From Gadus chalcogrammus (taxonomy: Eukaryota; Chordata; Actinopteri; Gadiformes; Gadidae), in the NCBI RefSeq assembly GCF_026213295.1, contig NC_079426.1, forward strand, positions 1,257,659 to 1,321,658: DNA of 64,000 nt, in the 5' to 3' direction. Under the pieces are notes generated by a model, which was not told where the DNA came from, made no database searches, and was given only the letters and a program-made list of their open reading frames with translations. A program made the position numbers and the translations under genes. Shown piece after piece: positions 52,171 through 64,000 of this stretch; positions within the stretch are counted from its first letter, which is position 1, and each line of letters begins with the position of its first letter.

Positions 52171-54650
52171 AGCCATCTCTCGGTCTTGGTCAGGATTTGT
52201 TACAGTTGCCCTTCAATGTAGCAGGCTACGGGTTTCTGAAGAAGCCTGCTTTACGTAGCATTGGAGTACAAATATTGTGCAAAATGCTCATGTAATTGCA
52301 CTAGTAACCTGTTGATTAGCTTAGTTTAACGTCATTCCGTGCTGTCTCTGTCAAATGTGTGGCTTACTTTAAGTCCACAAGGCCCTCTGGTAAACCATGT
52401 TGGAACACCCCTGGACAAGGTGATTAGTCACTGGCTGTGTGCTAAAGTTTTGTTCCATTTTTCACTAGTTGGTTAAGGTTTGGTAGAATTGTTTGGATGC
52501 TAGCGACGTGATGGCGTATGTACAAGAGCCTACCGTGGCCAGGCCACAGTTGCGACGGCCACGGCCAGATGGCCTAGTGTGAGTGCAACCTTGATTGCTT
52601 TTGTATACTGTTTACCATTGGATGTTTATGCAATTTGGCTTAATTCATCCGCAGTAAAGCTGCATTTGACTATTCCAGGGTCGTTTTGTACAGGCTTTCA
52701 ATTGACCATGTTGACTAGTTTGTGGGAAGTTTTTTTTTTTTTTTTCACCCTTGCTTACAATCCAACGGTTGTGACCACTTATGCAACTGGGCTGTGAACC
52801 TTGCAATTCTAGTTGCATATTTATACACGCAAGCTTTTCCATTTCTATCGGCATCACTAACACTAGCTTCAGCATTTCCTTGTAGGCCATTCGCTGACTT
52901 GTGTATTGGAGCGATGATTTGGGTATTTTAAGATGCTTGAAAACCTAAAATAAAGCAAAATGCGTGTCTGGTGTGCAAGAGCCAATTTGTTGGCTTGCTG
53001 TAGTCGAGGAGTTGCCGTAGGTCGTAAGCCATCTGGAGGTTGTGGCAATGGAGGCTTGTGATAGATCTGCCATCCAAGAAAGGTTAATTCTTCTGAAGCA
53101 TGATTAATAGTTTAGTAAATTGAATCTATTCATATAGAACTATAAAATCCAAGACTGCAGCCAGTAACTTGGATCGCAATATGTGGAAAGTATTAGTCTT
53201 CATTTGTAACAGAATAATTAACATGACTAACTGGGTTTCTTCTATTTTCTAACTAGGGGGACTTGACTGGTGAGTCTACTGGATTAATCAGTAGCGGTAA
53301 TTTGCCCAACAGATTTGATGGCATGACTACAGGGTGACAAAGACAATTATTCCCTGCCTATCAAAAGAGACTTCTAAAACATATCTGCTAGAACAGTTCC
53401 TATACTTTTTGTATAATTTGGTCATGCTGCAAATTTACTTTTTGTAGTTGCTCCATATTTAGTTCTTTGACAGCGTCACCTGCTAGAAAAGTCTATTCAA
53501 ATCGGCTAAATATAATGAACTAAATTAATAGCCATGAAATGTTGTCACTCATACTAATGGCAAATACCCTCTTTCAGTTGGTGGTTCAACAATGATGTCT
53601 CTCTAGGCTTGAGGGAGAGCTCACAAGTAAATTACACGAATGTCCTGGAGCAATTGGGAATACACTTTTATTTAGTCTACCTGACCAGGGACATCTTTGA
53701 ACTATAGGTCACCTAACCCAAACTTTTCACTCTTGTTAGGTTGTCCTTTTCTCTTGTTTTAACCCGAAAGGGCTGAAATATCAACATTTCAGGTATTCTG
53801 TTTGGATAATGTGCAAAACTTGTGGCTTCACTAATAAAAAAAATTGATAAATCTATTTTTCTTAATGTGGTTAAACTATTTAAAGATTTGAATGCAAAAT
53901 ATTTCTGCTCAATTTGTGGTCAATGAAACTCTGAAGTTTTTTAATTTGATAAAACACAACTATGGGTTAAAGGTATTTGCTTTGGGCATCTTTTGATATT
54001 TTTAGAATCTAGCTCCATTGCCGTTAGAAATGGTGTCTCCCAGTACTGCAAAGTGCTTCCACAAGTTTAAAAAATGGGCAGAAAAGGAACTGCCAACTAA
54101 ATCTATATAACATGGGTAGAAAGTTTCCATGGAAGCTCTTGGCTGCTGGTTCCCAACACAGCTCCACTGTTAGCCTGTGACCTTGCGTTTAACTTTTTTC
54201 GACTTTTGGTGACTTTCACAAGAGAAATGAACTGGTTAATACAATAAACAAGACATTTCATGGTACCATTTTGAACTGTTTGTGGATATTGCATTAAATC
54301 CATATGCTTGAAACTTTTCAATAATGCATATCAACGAAAACAATGGAATGAAATAAATAGTTCAAGCAATTTGTGGGACTTGGCTGCTTTTACATTATTA
54401 CTCATTTTGGGGGTTATTGCAGTCTCTCCAACCTGCAGGTCGTGCGAAGAATCGTGTGAATGGGAATATTCTATAAATGCCTTGATATCATCTTTCGTCT
54501 CAACACTTCTGCTGCAGCCGCTGTTGAAGCGTATGAGTCCTTTGAGACCCCCTTTGATAAAAGGGGTTCTCAAATGTTGACCCTCAGTCACCTATTGCAT
54601 CACTTCCTTTAGGGCTTCGGCCTCCTGATTGATCATTATAGTATAATTGA
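52171..54650. other. no gene recognised
   Basis: A/T-rich unique-looking sequence. Short frames only, with no recognisable domains. Confidence 0.5.
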
Positions 54651-54659
54651 ATGCCCTCT

Positions 54660-55858
54660 TTCATATCACAGTCTGGGTGTTCAGGTGTCTCACTGGGTGT
54701 CCCCCAGGGGTCAGTCTTGGGTCCACTCCTCTTCACCACTTACCTCCTCCCGCTGGGCACACTCCTCCGTCACCATGGGGTTCATTTTCACTGCTACGCT
54801 GACGACACACAGGTCTACATCTCCACCAAACCCACCGCTGCCATCCCCCCCACTTCCCTCATCACGTGCCTGGAAGAGATCCGGAGCTGGTTGAGCAGGA
54901 ACTTCCTGAAACTCAATGGAAACAAGACCGAGGCCCTGCTCATCGGATCCAAATCCACCCTCACTAAATCACAACACACCCCAGCTCCACTCATAATTAT
55001 CGATGGATTCCCAGTACCCTTCTCCTCCAAAGTCAAGAGCCTCGGCGTCATCCTGGACAACACCCTCTCATTCGCACCCCATATTCACAACATCACCCGG
55101 ACTGCATTCTTCCACCTCCGCAACATCGCCAGACTCCGCCCATCACTGACCCAATCCAGCACTGAAATCCTAGTTCACTCATTTGTCACATCACGCATAG
55201 ACTACTGCAACGCCCTCCTCACCGGACTCCCCACCAAACTCATCAACAGACTGCAGATCATTCAGAACTCAGCCGCCCGGATCATCACCCGCACCAAATC
55301 ATCTGACCACATCACCCCTGTCCTCATTCAACTTCACTGGCTCCCAGTACACTACCGCATCCAATACAAAACCCTACTCCTCACCTACAAAGCTCTCCAC
55401 AACCTAGCCCCCAGTTATCTCTGCGACCTCCTCCAAGAATACACTCCCTCCCGCTCCCTCCGCTCAACCTCTGCTGGACTACTATGTATCCCCACATCAC
55501 GACTCACTTCAATGGGTGCCCGGTCATTCAGCTGTTCAGCACCCAGGCTCTGGAACTCCCTCCCCCCACACATAAAACAGTCAGACACCATTACAACCTT
55601 CAAGTCACAACTCAAAACTCACCTGTTCAAACTCGCACACAACGTCTAACTGATCACTGTTTTGTTAGTTTTTTTGTTTTGTTTTGTCTTGTTTTTGTTT
55701 TATTTATTTCTTATTGCTTATGTTTATTTATTTATTTATTTTTTCCACAATGTCTTGCTTTTTAAAAAATGTATGATGACTATATGCTCTGTAAGGTGAC
55801 CTTGGGTGTTTTGAAAGGCGCCTCTAAATTAAATGTATTATTATTATTATTATTATAT
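54660..55858 (+). mobile_element. 5'-truncated L2-like LINE with open reverse-transcriptase frame
   Basis: An uninterrupted frame to the stop at 55649 (about 330 codons) begins inside the reverse transcriptase at [13 protein letters not shown]. It contains the catalytic YADD in [12 protein letters not shown], then [22 protein letters not shown] and the terminal [20 protein letters not shown]. After the stop comes a 3'UTR ending TTTGAAAGGCGCCTCTAAAT and a short (TTA)n tail. These are marks of L2/CR1-clade LINEs. The endonuclease and N-terminal RT are missing, as expected for 5' truncation. The intact frame suggests a fairly recent insertion. Confidence 0.88.
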
Positions 55859-56182
55859 ATATGATACCTCCACCACTGGGACGTGGCAACAATTCTCCAA
55901 ATCCATACGGGGGGGATGCTTGTGGACAGTAGGGGTGTATACTCGACATAAATAGGAAGCAAACTCATCTCACAAATGAGTAATGACATCTCACAAATAT
56001 TTATTTAATAAATTGTTTCAATTTATAATAATCCAAAACCCGTTGGCTTTTTGTCGAGGGAATCCAGGGCGACGCTCACTTCCGGGTTGGCCAACATACG
56101 TCATCCCTCCACCACTCTACTGTAAAAACACATGTTCAAGTTGAATGAGAATAATAATAATTCTGCCTTAGTATTTATTTAA

Positions 56183-56201
56183 GGGGGGGGGGGGGGGGGG
56201 G
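56183..56201. repeat. poly(G) run
   Basis: 19 G in a row in otherwise A/T-rich sequence. Confidence 0.85.
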
Positions 56202-56426
56202 ATACAAGTCTTTTGGCCATTTGTATTGTTGATCAGCAGAGAAATAATTTGTCCGCAAAGACGGTGACGTCGCTTAGCAACCGTAGACGCTGGGGTAGAC
56301 AAGTCACCGGACTACTACCCATGCAAGTGAACGGAGCGTTCCACGGCATTGAAAAGACCCGTGTAATAAAGGCCTATAATATTTCTGTTTATGGCATAGA
56401 TTCGATCCACACTTCAGGATTTGCCC

Positions 56427-56946
56427 GTTTTGAGTACGGCATCCGGGTCCTTGAAGTATTCGCCTTATTCACCTGGCGGCCATTTTAGCCCGTGAGGGGT
56501 ACACAAACCCGGAAGTCGGACTCCGACGCATATGATCGATGGAAGATTCAGCAGCACAAGTGATGGATACATTTCAACAACTGTGCTCTCTGCCTCAATC
56601 TATCTACTAAAACGGGCAAGTTCTTTCTAGCCTGGCTAACTGCTAGCGATACGGAGACCGGGTTACAGCACCAGACATATCATAAAACGTACTTTAAAAT
56701 TACGGCCAGGATCTCTTTTGATTTTAATAATCCATTCTCGACGTAGTCCCAGATCATTGGGGAAACGGTGAAAAGTTTGTCCTCTGTTCGATTTCTTCCT
56801 GTGTGATGAAGTGCATTGGGGAACACAGCAGTGAGGAGCCATTGCATCGCGTTGTGAAAACTCCCGGAAGTGGAAAGTGTACCCCTCAGGCTCCTACTTC
56901 CGTTCGAGGTGAATAAGGCGATATCGCCGGATCGTACTCAAATTTT
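56427..56946. mobile_element. foldback element with imperfect ~85-bp inverted arms
   Basis: Left arm (56427-56514) has TTTTGAGTACG, TTCGCCTTATTCACCT, GAGGGGTACAC and CCCGGAAG. The same motifs occur in reverse complement at 56863-56946. Target duplication not clear; superfamily open. Confidence 0.65.
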
Positions 56947-57279
56947 GGCTAGTAAGTATGGACAGTACGGGTATTGGAACACGGCACAGGTTCGAGAGTG
57001 TGCATGGGTTGAATTGCGTGTGTCTCACGCCGAATGCATGAGACATGAGAGCCCTGTACTTACGTGACACAAACCAGCACCGCAAACGTTCTCTCCCGCT
57101 TGAGATGACGTCTTTCTTTATAGGTTCATGGGTCTGATTCGCCGATTTCCCATGCTGATATCCCCGAAGATTCTCGGGCATCTTCGACAATTTGGCTATA
57201 GATTGTCTCATTACATGCTAAATAATATAATTATAGCCTAATTATATATATAGCCTATACATATATATTGGCAATATAT

Positions 57280-57409
57280 ATAATTAGGCAATAGGCCCAT
57301 ATATATATATATATATATATATATAGATATAGCATTTGTGGATTTGGCATAAACATAACTAGGGTGCACTGTACTATCTGCGCACACCCATTCTGAAGCC
57401 TCTCTCTCG

Positions 57410-57454
<45 letters not shown>

Positions 57455-57502
57455 CCTCCCTCTGCCTCTTTCTCTCTCTCTGCCTCTTTCTCTCTCTCTC
57501 GT
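57280..57502. repeat. (TA)n and (CT)n tracts
   Basis: (TA)n at about 57299-57325 and an imperfect CT array at about 57400-57502. Confidence 0.9.
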
Positions 57503-58682
57503 AGGCCTACCGTTTTGTGGAGCACGTTAATTGTCTTAGAACACTCCCATTCAGAATGCATTGGTTTACATTTCGTTCTGTGTAACGCGCAAAAAGTCGG
57601 ACTATCGTGCTCTGGAACACGCTTCAATAGATTAACGTTCGTGAGCAGGAGCACGCAATCGCGTGATACCGGGTTGTGCTGCCAGCTCTATGTCTTTCTG
57701 TAGCTGAGGCTCTCTCCACCTCTTCCCAGGACCTCTACAGACCAAACCTCCTGATTGATAAGCTGTTGACAATGTGCTGCAAAATAGAGGAGACAGAAAA
57801 ATGAACGTGCTGTTGTTATTGTGACAGCTAGAGGAAGATTCTAATTAGGTGAAAGGTTTTCATAGAAATGGATCTATTTTGAAATGCGGCCAGAACAAAT
57901 GTAGTTTGATTGGCATTAACACCCACGAGCAGATTGGAGAAGGCTAAAACATTTCGGCACTTACGTCGGCATCTGCCGCAACCAGCAATAGTACAAACTT
58001 ACTTAGTAGTTAAGAAGACAACCAGTGTTTCAGAATGTTCTTTTCTATCATTAACAGGATTTAGGCTCCACATTTATCCGATCAAAACAAGTTGACTGCA
58101 ATATATTTCAGTTTATTGTCAACACTTAAACGTACTTTGTATTTCCAGTCTGGAAGCTAACATTTTCATCTCCTTCATCCAAACACATATAGGCCTATTA
58201 AACCTCAGGGAAGTTTCGTGGAGATAACACATCTTGCCCAGCGATGATAAACATGTGCATGTGTCCATTAGCACGTTTATACATGCTTGTAGGTGCCTTG
58301 GATTTGATCTGTGAACAGATAGCCCACTATTTTCACGCCTTTCTCTCACAAATGCATGCCCACACAAACACTATCAGCCTTTTGTGTGTAAGAATCGTAA
58401 TCAAAGTCTATGTCCACATCGTGTTTTCCTAATATAAATAATGCAGCCATTTGCCCCATTTCAACAGAATCTCAATGTGCCGGGAGCCCACACCAGCCAT
58501 CTTTAATGTCAGCTACAGCGTTCTCCTCCTGTCATGATGAGGCTTCTTGATTTACACACTCCACCTACCTGCTGGCATTTCACTTTTTAGTAGGATGAGC
58601 GTGTTGTGTGGTGTTTACACACACGCATACACTCGCATACGTACATTGCACTCACACACATGCACATGGACGCATCCACAAA

Positions 58683-58683
<1 letters not shown>

Positions 58684-58758
<75 letters not shown>
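58684..58758. repeat. (CA)n microsatellite
   Basis: About 37 units. Confidence 0.97.
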
Positions 58759-58762
<4 letters not shown>

Positions 58763-59639
58763 CAGCCGATTATCACGGCAACCTTGTCAGATGCTATCCT
58801 CACAGCCGGTTTATTTTTGAAGGTATTCTGTTTGTACTTTCTTCCTCGGATCGCTGATCTTCTAAAGAAATCTTCAGAGTTGAAGAGAGGATTAAGCGGA
58901 ACGCGCTGACGGCTCTCAGCCTCTCTCTCTCTGGCTCTCTCTCTCTCGCTCGCTCGCCCCCGATCCACACGTGCGATGCGACCCCTCATCGACATTGCCA
59001 CCCCTCAGAATGCTGCGTCAGTGTCCGTATCCTTCAAGAGTCCTGTAACCCGGTAATGAATAATAACATACTGTCACCTCATTTAAGCTATTTCGGACTT
59101 TTGAAAACAGGTCATTAACAACATAAAATGTAAATACGGCGTTGTGTTTATGTTATGATGAGGATTCAGTGTCCCAATTATTGTTTGACGTTGTTGACTT
59201 TGGGAATGAGAAAACTCCCAAATGTTTTTTCCTAGGGATTCCGTTGGGAGACATCGTGTCCCACATGTGGAGGCTGGACGCCCGGTCCAATCAGCGCAGG
59301 GACTTAAGAGCCCGTCGGGGTCAGGGCTGCAGATAGCAGCTGGCACGTACAGCAGATTGTCCCGTCGTTTGTTGTCGCTAACGCAGTGTGACGGAACCGG
59401 CCCCGCGGCCCGAGCTGCTGAGAGATGATGGAAGGAGGAGGGGCGGGGGGGGACGGACGGACGGACCCCGGTGTCCAGTGTACTGTTGTCCTCTCAGCGG
59501 ACCCCCCGTGCGGCGGGCCAGCCACTGGGGGCCGAAACCAGAGAGCACAGGACGAGGAGGTGGGGGGTACATGGTGCCGGTGACCTATCTTATCTCTGGG
59601 ACGTCCCGGCCTTTGCCAAAATAATCTAGGGTGAAGGCT

Positions 59640-59640
<1 letters not shown>

Positions 59641-59737
<97 letters not shown>

Positions 59738-59812
59738 TGGTTATTTTGTGTGAGGTGGTGTGTGTGTGTGTGTGTGTGTAGGGGTTATTGTGTGTGTGTG
59801 TGTGTGTGTGTG
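59641..59812. repeat. (TG)n microsatellite with interruptions
   Basis: Three blocks split by short unique segments; followed at 59979-59997 by a poly-G run. Confidence 0.95.
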
Positions 59813-59963
59813 TCTTTGTTTACCTTTGACCACCAGAGTCAACACAGTGTCATATCGCTTATCTTAGTGCGATCTGTCTCTTCTGTGTTTTCTTGTGCCG
59901 GATTTTTACACCAACAAGAGTATAAATAAATAAATAAATATTTGATGCTGTGTGTCGTTTTTT

Positions 59964-59994
<31 letters not shown>

Positions 59995-60297
59995 GGTATC
60001 TTTGTGTCTGTGTATGAGCGCGGAAATTAAGTTCTTAAAATAGACAAGACAAAACGTCTGTAAGTCAACGTTACATGTTACATGTTTTTTATTATTCGAT
60101 GTGACCATCACCATGAGTGGTTCTATCTTCAACTTGTAATAATACAGCTTTCACTGATAACCACTTGCACTAATTATTCATTAACAATTACCGCTTGGCT
60201 GCACTTGTGATTGGAACGCACGGAACATGACTAGCAATCAGCCTTTGTGAATACTCAACCTGGTGTCTGAGGAGACTTCAGGGAAAGAGTGTGAGCG

Positions 60298-60424
60298 TGT
60301 GTGTGTGTGTGCGGGTATGTGCCTGTGCTATGCATGGTGTGTGTGTGCTGTGCGTGGTGTGTGTGTGTGCTGTGCGTGGTGTGTGTGTGCTGTGCGTGGT
60401 GTGTGTGTGTGCTGTGCGTGGTGT
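60298..60424. repeat. short tandem repeat of GTGTGTGTGCTGTGCGTG
   Basis: Five or so imperfect copies. Confidence 0.85.
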
Positions 60425-60536
60425 GGGCTCATCTTTGGCACCGTTTTTTTTTTTATAAAACCCTTTTCCCCCAGTATTTAACTTAATGACTAATATTCAT
60501 GGACACCTTCCAGCCCCACCTCACCTAAGCATGCTG

Positions 60537-60711
<175 letters not shown>

Positions 60712-61906
60712 TCAAATCAAAAAACGTCTTAAATGTTTTCCTAATGTCTTCCTTTGAACTTGTTAAACCGAATATTGTTCACCATTTACTACAAAAATAC
60801 AAAACAAACTAAGAATGTTTTTTATACATAAAGACTGCAGAATGATACGTCTCTGCTTCTCCCCAGATAGTATGCTGACGATTACGTATCATTGAGATGC
60901 CAGTACATGCTTTGTATGTTGCCTGCCACCCACATTTCACATGTGTATAAATGTGAGGTCTTTATCCCATATTATGCAACTTGTCAATCGGTAAGCTCAC
61001 ATCTCTTCTGTCACAGAGGCAGAGCCAGAGAGCGCAGAAGGTTGGCATTGTGATAAGAAATCGAACAGTATGACCTCTCTCTTTCACCAACGGTAAAAGA
61101 GTTCGGCATTCATGTAATTTTCTCGTCTGGGCCTCGCCGACACTGTGGGAGGTAACACAGCTCCAAGGACATTTACACGGCCTCCATCATATTACTAAAT
61201 ACAACATTTCTTTGTCGACGACAAAGCTCTAGGTGTGTAGCTTGTGCTATACCGTCATTCTATCAAAGCAATTATGTTTTCGCCATCGGCAAGACAGCAA
61301 TAGGCCTACAGGAAACTGGGCATTATGAGCCAGTTTATATGGTTATGGGTATATAAACATAACAACCTCTAACCAATGCATAAACCCGACCATCTCTAAC
61401 TGAAAACCTAAAGCAAACATTGCATTACCCTGAGCTTCTTCCTCCTTTTACTCCCTCATTTCCCACCTGGGATTGATTAAATACATTGTGTCTTATAACA
61501 AATAGATCGTAGTCATTTTTGAAGGAGCTTATTTTTAGATTAGCTCTGTGAATGTCTGCCATAAATTATTCTTGTGAATTGGAAGTGGAAGCTACTTCCA
61601 GCACCCTGTCTCAAAAGCCAGTCCCCCTCGCAAAATGAGAACTCGATTTCTGCTTGAATGGTCCCTTACTCCCTCAGCTCTTTGAAGGTATAAAAAAATC
61701 AACAAGGCTCCTGGCTTTGTCTTTTAACCCAAGCCCAAACAGAAGATTAGGAACAGCAGTTGGGAGATATGGCCCCAGGTCCTCAACACCCCTCAAAGAA
61801 TGTCATTACGACTCAGAGTCAGAATGACATCTGAAGAAGCACACTCGTACACTTTTGGTTTCTTCTCCCGCTCAGATAATTATGTGAAGGTCTCTATCCC
61901 TTCCTC

Positions 61907-62327
<421 letters not shown>

Positions 62328-62624
62328 CAACTCTCTGTATCACACGGTGCACTGAATGTGTGCAATTTAAAACATTCACTTTCAATCCCTGCATGGAATA
62401 TTACCTTTCCAGTGTCCACTGTCTCCATCATTCGAGAGGAAATTCTACTGTCCTGTCCGAACTGTCCACCGGCTCACCTGCGCCCCCTGGAGGTCAGGCT
62501 TCGGATGTGTTTGTCTGTCTGTCCCTCCTCTATCTGTCTGTCTGCTTGTCTGTCTGTCTGTTTTTCTGTCCGTTGACCCACCAATCCATCCATCCATCCA
62601 TCTGCTTACTCTCTTTCAATCTCT

Positions 62625-62734
<110 letters not shown>

Positions 62735-63648
62735 CCTTCCGTCACTGCACTGAGGCGTGTTATTATATCCTAGCGCCAAGTCCTCCTTGAGAGGTGTGCT
62801 ATACATTAGGTAACAAATTAAGGACAGGATTATTAGAGGGCTTTCCAGAGAGCTCAAGCACAACGGTCACTGTGATTAACAGTGTCTCTCACAGAATATC
62901 CAGAATAGGTAATAGGTATCCAGAGTAGGTAGAATATTAGTAACCAAACTGCATACAGGAACGGTCGCAGGAATCCTAATTGCAAAGTCAGCATTCACTG
63001 GCTCAGCTTGGCTGCCTTATTGATGTTCATTCATGTTCGTTGAATGCAGGAAACGACTTTTCTTAATCAGCCCTTCAGGGCCCCAAGACACCACGCGACA
63101 TAAATGTAAGAGATTACGGTTTATGTCTAGTAAGAAGGGATTTAAGTTGGATTTTAAAACAATTTATATCAAATTATAACAACTTAAATGAAAAAGATTT
63201 GCAAGAGGTTTTTTATTTTGCTGTCATTGCATTTCCATCTCTCCGTGAAGATCCCCGTGACGACGGGCTCTTGCCGTCTCATACAAAAGGTGCATGGTAG
63301 TCTGAAAAAACCCGAGACTCGTCTATTCTGCAGGCAGCATAAATGGGTAAAAAACACGTATTACAGCAACATCAAAGGAAGGCAGAGAGGACAACGTTGC
63401 ATATCCAGGAATACAATCAGCTCTAGAGGCAGCGATTTAATGGCACCGTATGATGCCAGGGCCTAGAAAAGCAATCCTCCAGTTGTATGTAATCCTACAT
63501 AAAACTGTAACCGATCAAAGGTGAACATGTTGAATAAGTTTGGATGGAATGACATATTCTCGTTCACAAAATCGATTGAATTACATTTGCAGCAATGATT
63601 TATCCCTCGGAGTGCCTCACAGCTCACAGCTCTGACCATCAGACTGCT

Positions 63649-63649
<1 letters not shown>

Positions 63650-63741
<92 letters not shown>
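63650..63741. repeat. (GA)n microsatellite
   Basis: About 45 units, followed by five CACATTG-type units. Confidence 0.95.
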
Positions 63742-63742
<1 letters not shown>

Positions 63743-63774
63743 ACACATTGCACACATTGCACACTTTGCACACA

Positions 63775-64000
63775 TTGCACTTCACAATAGGAACACATAA
63801 AATAGAAAACTGTTTAGAATATAATTATTTAGGTCTGAAAATAAGTCCCACTGGAATCTTCAATCCAGCAGTCAATGAACTGAGAGAGAAAGCTCTTTGA
63901 TTATTCAATCAAAAGACAAATTGACATTCAGATTCCAATTCTAACTTGTCTCAAAATACTTCAAGCAATTATTGAACCCATCCTGCTCCATGGAAGCGAA
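63775..64000 (+). pseudogene. degraded LINE reverse-transcriptase fragment, cut by window edge
   Basis: One frame reads FTIGTHKIENCLEYNYLGLK then ISPTGIFNPAVNELREKAL and stops at 63900. After a short gap another frame reads ILTCLKILQAIIEPILLHGS to the window end. Together they resemble the post-RT region of fish LINEs (YLG..., IEPILLYG). The frame break marks it as non-functional here. Confidence 0.65.

Noticed and set aside
54308..54591. Two overlapping 86-90-codon frames on opposite strands
   Set aside because: No similarity recognised; probably chance open sequence before the LINE insertion.
59142..59624. Several 60-80-codon frames in GC-rich DNA
   Set aside because: Overlap in different frames on both strands with no family resemblance; GC-rich sequence lacks stops by chance.

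Overview
This window is vertebrate, and almost certainly teleost fish, genomic DNA. It holds three complete intron-containing genes whose exons can be joined in frame by their splice sites, set in sequence full of simple repeats and short inverted-repeat transposons. The very high density of long (CA)n, (CT)n and poly-G/poly-C tracts resembles codfish (gadid) genomes; that assignment is an inference, and the species cannot be fixed from the sequence alone.

Layout. Positions 1-3633 hold no gene I recognise, apart from the probable 3'UTR of the first gene. Positions 3634-29734 (minus strand) are ide, insulin-degrading enzyme: 25 coding exons per transcript, 1007 residues, with a duplicated exon 15 (15a and 15b, both 145 nt). 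About 1.5 kb of apparently gene-free DNA separates it from kmo, kynurenine 3-monooxygenase, on the plus strand (31283-38328, 15 exons, 467 residues). The two genes are head to head. opn3 (encephalopsin) lies tail to tail with kmo on the minus strand (39592-46287, 4 exons, 389 residues). The kmo-opn3 pair is the same neighbourhood and orientation as in human.

From about 46.3 kb to 64 kb I find no host protein-coding gene. This part holds a Harbinger-like MITE, minisatellites, a dispersed teleost repeat ending in a palindrome, two stable hairpins, a 5'-truncated L2-like LINE with an open reverse-transcriptase reading frame, a foldback element and long CT/CA arrays. The 3' edge cuts into a second, degraded LINE.

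The three genes are not a pathway. IDE is a zinc peptidase that degrades insulin, amyloid-beta and other small peptides. KMO hydroxylates kynurenine at the mitochondrial outer membrane. OPN3 is a non-visual opsin.

The most interesting signals are regulatory or post-transcriptional: the paired exon 15 of ide; overlapping uORFs at a dual-start ide 5' end; a 102-nt stop-free GC-AG intron in kmo; a decoy splice acceptor copied beside ide exon 21; and long homopolymer C runs (sense strand) abutting many ide splice sites. I did not find evidence for a wholly new biological system.
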